From Gigaspora margarita (Eukaryota > Glomeromycota > Glomeromycetes > Diversisporales > Gigasporaceae), in NCBI GenBank assembly GCA_009809945.1, contig WTPW01000192.1, positions 19,489 through 83,488 on the forward strand: a stretch of 64,000 nt of DNA, written 5' to 3'. Position numbers and translations under genes: made by a program. The notes beneath the pieces were generated by a model. The model was not told where the DNA came from. It was given only the letters and a program-made list of their open reading frames with translations, and searched no databases. This document shows, piece after piece, positions 57,436 through 64,000 of this stretch. Numbering within the stretch: the first letter of the stretch is position 1; every line of letters starts with the position of its first letter.

Positions 57436-57840
57436 TGGAGGGACATTAATAAAAAAGGAACAAATCTTTTCTAAGTAAAAGTTTTTTCAACTTTAAGTTA
57501 AAATAATTTAACAACTATTTAACCAAATTTAATCAAAATTTTTTATTTTAATTTTTTATAGTTATAGAATTAAAATAAAAAAAAATTTAGGGCTGTGTCA
57601 TTAATCATCTGATTATTTTTTATCAGAGGCCTACCCCCCTCCCTCTTCTTTAATATATATATAGTCAGGTTCTTATATATAATTTCAACTTTTTTTACCC
57701 CCTCCCTCCCCTAAAAAATCACCTGATTTTTGTCACTCCCCTTATTAAATTTGATTTGTTAGTTGTCAAGATATTTTAATTTAAAAATTTAAAAAAAGTT
57801 ACTAAAAATGATTTGTCCCTTTTCTATTGATGTTCCCCCA
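57436..57840. mobile_element. MITE, TGGGGGTAAGTC family, copy 2 (interrupted)
   Basis: Ends TGGAGGGACATTAATAAAAA and, inverted, TGGGGGAACATCAATAGAAA, TA on both sides. Split by a Harbinger MITE. Confidence 0.82.
57590..57741. mobile_element. Harbinger/Tourist-like MITE, copy 2
   Basis: Ends GGGCTGTGTCATTAATCA and, inverted, GGGGAGTGACAAAAATCAG; TTA on both sides (57587-57589, 57742-57744). Inverted relative to copy 1. Comparison with MITE copies at 15.9 and 62.0 kb gives the empty site. Confidence 0.88.
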
Positions 57841-57849
57841 TATATTTAA

Positions 57850-58111
57850 TAGAGTTCCTCAAATTCAAATCAAATCAAATATTGGGTCAATTTGAATTTG
57901 ATCAAATCAAATTGACCCTGATTTGAATTTGATTTGATTCAAATATTTGGATTTGAATTTGAATTTTTAATAATAATTTTTAAATCAAATCAAATATTTG
58001 TCAAATCAAATCAAATTTGGCCAGATTTGAATTTGATCAAATCAAATATAGTCAAATTTGAATTTGGATTTGATCAAATATTTGAAGATCAAATCAAATT
58101 GCGGAACCCTA
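57850..58111. mobile_element. hAT-type MITE, CAAATTTGAT family, copy 3
   Basis: Ends TAGAGTTCCTCAAATTC and AATTGCGGAACCCTA; TSD ATATTTAA/ATATCTAA (one mismatch). Inserted a few bases from the end of the preceding MITE. Confidence 0.9.
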
Positions 58112-58244
58112 ATATCTAATATGATATCAATTAACAATTATTATATTCACATAATTTTGCTTTTTGCAAATTTTTAAATATTTTATAGGTTTTTGCAAGT
58201 TTTTGCAAGTTTTTTAAAATTTTATTTTTTTATTTATTATTATT

Positions 58245-58802
58245 TTTTATTTTTTATTTTTAACTATCATAATGCCTTGTCAGTTTCTATTTCGCTTTTT
58301 AACCCAGATAGTTGGCATATCCAATTGCTACTATCAAGTTCCCACCGTTGAATTTCTACTCCAACTTGATTGTCTATATTATCAATTTTATTCTTAACAG
58401 GTGGACTCTGAAGAGTCCCGAGCGCTAACTTTTCCCAGGTGCCTTGAGGGTCCCTAAGTATAGTGTATTGCACTAGTGCTAGAAAGCCAGAAGACAACAA
58501 AGGAATTTTACCCCTATTATTAGCACCACAAGTTCATGTGACAAGATCTTTATACTATATCTTGTGATTTCAGTTATTTTAAATCGGGTTCTAACTCATT
58601 ATTCACTTTATAGCCCCAAATTCAGAATAATTTTGCTGCATAATTAAGTTTGTTGTATGATATTCTGGGTCTCTGTCTTCCTATGGTATTTCAGTTTCCT
58701 AACCGACTAACTTCTATTATTTTGTCTTAGAAAGGAATTGAACAGGCAACCTTTCAATTTGTATCCTTAGAGAATAATTGCTATGCTATCAGCCCAGAGA
58801 AC
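58245..58802 (-). mobile_element. tRNA-derived SINE, copy 2
   Basis: Minus strand: head GGGCTGATAGCATAGC (A box), then TGTTCAATTCC (B box) and an A-rich tail (plus-strand T-run 58245-58260). TSD TTTTATTTATTATTATT at 58228-58244 and 58803-58819. Head and GGTTCTAACTC block match copy 1; the rest is diverged, so it is an older copy or sister subfamily. Confidence 0.85.
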
Positions 58803-58819
58803 TTTTATTTATTATTATT

Positions 58820-60160
58820 ATATATTATATTTTAAATTAAATATACAATATTTGTAGTTTTCGCAATTTAATATAAAATTTTATTTTTTTATTTATTATT
58901 ATTGGAAAATTCTTGGCATCTTTAGCTAGAGATATCTAGTTTATATATCTTTGGCCTCTAGAACCAATCAAAGAACAAGAAAATCACATGACTAAAGCTT
59001 ATGTATTTATTTGAATGCCAATACAAAGTTGAACAACATCACTATACCAGATGTTAAAGATAAGTAATACAAGATCATCTTTGTTTGTTTGTTGATTTTG
59101 CTAATTTTTTCTTTTTAGATGAGGTTAATGAAGTTATCGTTAATAGAGTCAGCATTGGTGGTTTGCTCTTACTATGTTTTTTGTATTATTTTATTTTATT
59201 TTTTTTCATTTTTTGACTTTGTTTTTGCTTTTTTGTTTGCTTTTTGTCTGTTGCTTGCTCTTATGCTTTTTTGCTCTTTTGTTTTTTTTACCTTGCTTGT
59301 TTGCTTGCTTTTTTTGCTTTGCTTCTTTTTTAGCATTTAACTAATGCTTTTTTTTTCTTTTCTATGGTGCTCCAAGTCACTTCTTAACAAATGCGCCAAA
59401 TTTGGCTAGATATATTCAAAGTACGTCAAATTTGGCTAGATATATCCAAGATGTGCCAAATTTTGATTTGGTTAAATATAAAAATTTGTAACCTAGCCTA
59501 AATTATCTGCTATTATAGCCCAAATACTATGGGTCATATAATGTAAATAATTTTTGTGAATTAGTATCACAAAATCATCTCGCTATTGGTATTACATAGT
59601 TACCTGTGTAGTGATCACGTATATATGTATACGCATTCATATTTGATAACTACGCAACTAGAAATAAAAATTGATTCTATGATAATCGATTTAACTGCTA
59701 ATCAAACTCTGTTTATTGATCTAACTGATATACATATGTGACCAATTTATTGATACTAAACATAGTATGTACATACAGTATATTTTGAAGAGCAAAAATT
59801 CTTATAGAGTAAAGATATTCAGACTAATTTAATTGATGCTAATGCTATTGGTTTGGCTTTACAAATATCTAGAACTAGTCAAGAACTGATTTATCATTTT
59901 CACGCCAATTTTATGTAGATCAAATATATGTGATACCAATTTTGATGAAATTATATGTAACAACAAGGTGCCAATTTTATAGCTCACATAATAAATTGTA
60001 TAAATTTTTTAAGTTTTAATATCATATAATTTTGATATTTGAACTTTTTAAAAAATTTTAACTGATAAGTTTGATAGAGCTAAAGATAAAGATTTATTTT
60101 TATCAGTTATTTATTAAATAAATCTTTAGATTTTATAGTTATAAGATTTTAAAAAAGCAA
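58820..60160. other. AT-rich stretch with short repeats
   Basis: Two or three copies of GCCAAATTTGGCTAGATATA near 59390-59460, and a T-rich run at 59160-59350 giving a Phe/Leu-rich open frame that I reject. No gene seen. Confidence 0.4.
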
Positions 60161-61065
60161 TCAGAATTTGATGAGAAGTAACTTGAAGCACCATAGGTAT
60201 ATTTTACTATAGATAAACTATCATTATTAGAGCCATTGAAATCACTATCGCTGGTACCATCGTAATTTTATTGTTATGCAGCTTGCACCAGAAAGTTCAT
60301 TACGACAAAATCTTGTACAAGTATTACATTTGAAATAAAAGTAAGTTGAGTCTCTTGTACTTTATAACTTCAGATATTGAATTGATTCATTTGCAAGAAC
60401 TTGTTTATAGAGACAATATGCGTAGCTTTTACCTGTGCTTTATGTTTTTTTCTGGTATATGAATTCTTCTCTTTCATTTTTTTTCATATTACTAATACTT
60501 TTTTTTTTCTAGATATGATTTCAATATAGGTTTTTGAAATCCCTATGAGAGCATTATTGGAGTTTAGTTAAAATTGTCATTGGTGCTGTTGAAATTGCCA
60601 TCACTAGCACTATTATAAATTTCATTCGTGGCTTTAATTTTTTTGTGTATGAATTTTTCTCTTTTATTTGTTGTATTTTTTTTTCCTTCATACTGATTAA
60701 TGTTTTTTTCCTACTAATTAATACTTTTTTTTTCTAGATATGATTTCACTGTATGTCTTTGGAATTGTTGTTGGAGTTGCTATGGGAGTTGTTAGAGTTT
60801 GTGGCTTGGTTTGTATTTTATATTTTTTAGCATACAAATTCTTCCTTTTCAGTATTGTATTTTTTTTATACCTGATTAATGTTCTTTTTTTTGTTCTAGG
60901 TATAATTTTACCATAGATGAATTGTTGTTGTTGATAGTATTATAGAATTCATTTTTGAAGTTGTCGCCACTGGTACCGTCACAAATTTGTTATTAGTATA
61001 TTATTGGAATTTGTGCTTACGTCCTGCTTTTTTTAGTTTTTTGGCATGTGGTATCCAGGTGGTGC
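60160..61065. repeat. Diverged tandem repeat, about 165-225 bp unit
   Basis: Three to four units each carrying a T-run, CTAGATATGATTTCA (60511, 60736; diverged near 60899) and GTTGTTGGAGTT/GGTACCGTCACAA-type words. A distantly related, inverted block may lie at 24.6-25.0 kb. Confidence 0.6.
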
Positions 61066-61253
61066 AGATTGCGTTGTTTTAATATCATTTATTAAATTTA
61101 TTTTTTTTTAAATTAAATAAAGATTTCGATCAAAAAGGCAAATGTTAGTATAGAATATAGCATAATAGTTAGTATGGAATATATGGGCAATAGTTGGAAA
61201 ATGGCATGATAATGAGATGTATCATGATAGTAAAATTAGTATTTGGTAGGAGT

Positions 61254-61436
61254 CTTAGTGGGTCAGGTTGGGTCAGGTTTGGGTCAGACTTGGGTCAGAC
61301 CCACTTGGATCAAAACCCAACCTGGGTTTGACCCACCTTATATCAAACCCAACTGGGTCTGACCCGTTTTATATCAAATCTGATCTGGGTTTGATTCAAC
61401 CCAACCCAACCCAGGTTGAACTCAGGTTAATAATAG
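61254..61436. mobile_element. GGGTCAG repeat element, probably hAT-type
   Basis: GGGTCAGGTTGGGTCAGG array, then the inverse AACCCAACCCAACCCAGG, resembling subterminal arrays of the hAT elements above but without a clear TIR or TSD. Probably internally deleted. Confidence 0.5.
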
Positions 61437-61770
61437 TCGCTATATAGTAAAGTCTAAATTTTACTATATAAATTGATAAAACTCGCTTAAGTAAACTTGT
61501 TTATAAGATCAAAATATATATAACCTAAAATTTGTATTCAAATCAGAAAAATTTTTATTTTTGACTTTTAATTTTTATATTCAACGCAAAAATTAGAATC
61601 TTTTTAAAAAATATATTCGATGAATGTAAAACTTAAAAGTTAAATAGTAAAAATTTCTCTAATTTGAATAAAATTTAGAGTATATGTATTTTGATCTTTC
61701 AAACAAGTTTGCTTATGCATATTTTATCATTTTAGATAGTAAAATTTGAACTTTACTATATAGTGACTAC
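61436..61770. mobile_element. Foldback MITE (TAGTCGCTATATAGTAAAG)
   Basis: Arms of about 150 bp begin TAGTCGCTATATAGTAAAG and, inverted, TAGTCACTATATAGTAAAG. Non-coding. Confidence 0.85.
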
Positions 61771-61955
61771 TTGTGATCATTGTATATTATCTAGGGGTTA
61801 GTAAAACTACGGGAGGCCAACTTATATGATATATGTAGCTAATAAAATGTCATGTATAATTTTGTATAACAATCAAATAGATTAATATTAAAAAAATTCA
61901 CAATACTATACTAACGAGTCTTTTAGCAATAATAACAAAGTACTGATTCAACATA

Positions 61956-62204
61956 TGGGGATGAGTCAGTAGAAAAGGAACAAATTTTTTCTAAGTAAAA
62001 GTTTTTTTGACTTTAAGCTTAAATATCTTAACAACTATCTTAATAAATTTAATAAAATTTTTTTATTTTAATTCTATATAATTTCAAGATTAAAATAAAA
62101 ATTTTTTTAGCAAATTTGATTAAATAGTTGTTAAGCTATTTTAATTTAAAAATTAAAAAAATTTTACTAAAAATGATTTGTCCCTTTTTTACTGACTTAC
62201 CCCA
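61956..62204. mobile_element. MITE, TGGGGGTAAGTC family, copy 3
   Basis: Ends TGGGGATGAGTCAGTAGAAA and, inverted, TGGGGTAAGTCAGTAAAAAA, TA both sides, 249 bp, intact. Confidence 0.9.
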
Positions 62205-62419
62205 TATGTTATTGCTATCTCTATTGCCGCTAGTTGGTAGATTTATATAGAGATTGCATACATATTGGTATTCGCAGAGACAAAATTTACTTCTTTAAAA
62301 ATAATTGAAATTGTTAAATGCAATTTTATTACTAACTCTATATATACTTAACAAACTATACTTTGTAAATTAGTTAAAGAGACGCTTCAATATGTACATA
62401 ATATTAAAGTAAAATATCA

Positions 62420-63480
62420 TTAGCAAATTTATAGTGGTAAAAGTTTTTAAAAGATCCTGTGAACCTGTAAAATCTTTTGGCAAACTGCAATATAATTCGA
62501 AATATTTCACAAAAATTTTTTTAAAATATTTTATTTCGAAATAATTTGAAATATTTTTAATTATTTTAGACCTAGGAAATCAAGCTAGATCAGTATATCT
62601 GTAACCTGGGTCATATTAAGAGCATATTGGATGTATTGGACTATATTTTCAAAATATCTCAAAATATTTTGAAATATTTCAAAATTTTGTGTGTGATATT
62701 ACAAGATCAGATTAGATCAATTTTTTTATTTTGGTTTTTGTTTTCATTTTGTTTTTTCTTTTATTTATTAAATATTATTAGCAAATTTATAGAGGTGAAA
62801 GTTTTTGAAAGATCCTGCGAACCTGTGAAATCTTTTGGCGAACTACAATATAATTCAAAATATTTTACAAAAAATATTTTTTGAAATATTTTATTTCGAA
62901 ATAATTTGAAATATTTTCAATTATTTTAGACCTGGGAAATCAAACTGGATCAGTATATCTGTAATCTGGGTCATCAAGAGCGTATTGAATATATTGGACT
63001 ATATTTTTAAAATATTTTGAAATATTTTGAAATATTTCAAAATTTTGTGTAATATTACAAGATCAGATTAGATCAATTTTTTTTCAGTTTGTTTTTTGTT
63101 TTTATTTTGTTTTTCTTTTATTTATTTAATATTATTAGCAAATTTATAGAGGTGAAAGTTTTCAAAAGATCTTGCGAACCTGTAAAATCTTTTTGGCAAA
63201 CTGTTTTATTTCAAAATAATTCAAAATATTTTCAATTATTTTAGATCTGGGAAATTAAGCTGAATCAGTATATCTATAACCTAGGTCATATCAAGAGTGT
63301 ATTGAACTATATTTTCAAAATATTTCAAAATATTTTGAAATATTTCGAAATTTTGTGTGTGATATTACAAGATCAGATTAGATCTTTATAAATTAGATTT
63401 TTTTTTATTTTGTTTTTTGTTTTCATTTTGTTTTTCTTTTATTTATTTTTTTTAATTTTTTTTTACACTTTACAAAATAC
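62420..63480. repeat. Three tandem copies of a 357-bp unit
   Basis: TAGCAAATTTATAG recurs at 62421, 62779 and 63136. Each unit has CTTTTGGCAAACTG, TTTCGAAATAATTTGAAATA, GATCAGTATATCTGTAA and ACAAGATCAGATTAGATC. Related inverted sequence at 36.2-36.7 kb. An ORF at 62627-62884 is a shadow. Confidence 0.9.
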
Positions 63481-64000
63481 TAGTCTTTTGCAAGAAAACC
63501 AACAACTATTTGGCACTTTGTAAGAACACCAATTTGACTTTGCGTGCTAACTCAGACTTTTGACACTTGGCAAGAATACAACTAATTTCTCTGGCAATTT
63601 CTAAATTTTCAAGAACGCTTCTTTAAAGAAATGATTTAGTTTGGCACAAGTTTTTGCAAGTTTTTGCAAAATTATGCTTTATTTATTTTTTTGTTTGATA
63701 TTTTTTGTTTTTTGGAATTTTTTTAAACTTTTTTTATTAATTTATTTTATTTTGGCACTTTGTGAAAACACTAATTTTGCTAGGACTTTTCAAGAACATA
63801 CTAGATTTCTCTAGTCTATTTTTTAGAAATGTTTAGAAAAAAGAAAGAAACGAAAGTGAAAGTCAAAACAAAAGAGATAGCTGAAGCAAAAACAATAGTT
63901 AGAACAAAGAAGCGAAGATAATAGCTAACTGTAGAGTATGAAAAATAAGTGTATAGAGTTAGTTTTTTATTTTTTTCTACTTATAGTAATGGAATTAGAT
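63481..64000. other. T-rich tail of window
   Basis: Words such as TTTGGCACTTTG and TTCTCTGG recur, matching in inverse the 36.15-36.24 kb segment. No gene seen. Confidence 0.4.

Noticed and set aside
59119..59340. 73-codon hydrophobic ORF
   Set aside because: Encoded by a T-rich run with TTTTGCTT repeats; composition artefact.
62420..63480. CRISPR array
   Set aside because: Units are 357 bp direct repeats with no short repeat/spacer alternation, in a eukaryotic context.

Overview
This is a nuclear window from a very AT-rich, transposon-saturated eukaryote. Genes are split by short GT...AG introns, and three protein families point the same way: Plavaka-type transposases, Sel1-like repeats and a SPRY tail, in the style common in arbuscular mycorrhizal fungi. 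I infer a Glomeromycotina genome (Rhizophagus/Gigaspora-like). I have run no database search. I see no intact conventional host gene, functional tRNA, rRNA or CRISPR array. Nearly everything interpretable is mobile DNA, much of it nested.

Layout. 0-4 kb: G-rich minisatellite, three long inverted repeats, a tRNA-derived SINE with target-site duplication (TSD), a LINE relic. 5-10.4 kb: accessory gene A (+), its introns swollen by nested TIR elements. 10.7-14.0 kb: Plavaka-1 (-). 16.6-18.7 kb: accessory gene B (+). 19-23 kb: an integrase pseudogene in decayed sequence, then a Tc1/mariner-type MITE. 23.2-26.3 kb: hAT-type elements, some nested. 26.4-34.1 kb: a hAT-type element holding a 6.7 kb TIR element with a transposase-like gene fused in frame to Sel1 repeats and a tandem SPRY-tail exon array. 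34-40 kb: decayed genes and MITEs. 40.2-42.4 kb: accessory gene C (-). 43.6-45.1 kb: foldback region with two hAT-type MITEs. 45.6-50.4 kb: Plavaka-2 (+), interrupted by four insertions. 50.4-64 kb: palindromic repeats, a 5'-truncated LINE, hAT and Harbinger MITEs, a second SINE, a SINE-like head, tandem repeats.

How the genes work together. Genes A, B and C are paralogs: a basic/low-complexity N-terminus, a coiled-coil exon, a YP...Y helical exon, a WK...CY...LF exon and an acidic or basic tail. B and C each lie head-to-head with a Plavaka transposase (B/Plavaka-1, 2.6 kb apart; C/Plavaka-2, 3.3-3.6 kb apart). This suggests a two-gene transposon with a transposase and a nuclear accessory protein, loosely like TnpD/TnpA of plant CACTA elements. 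All copies here are broken. Many breaks look like C-to-T or G-to-A changes (Trp/Gln/Arg codons to stops; splice donors GT to AT), as expected from RIP-like or methylation-linked deamination.
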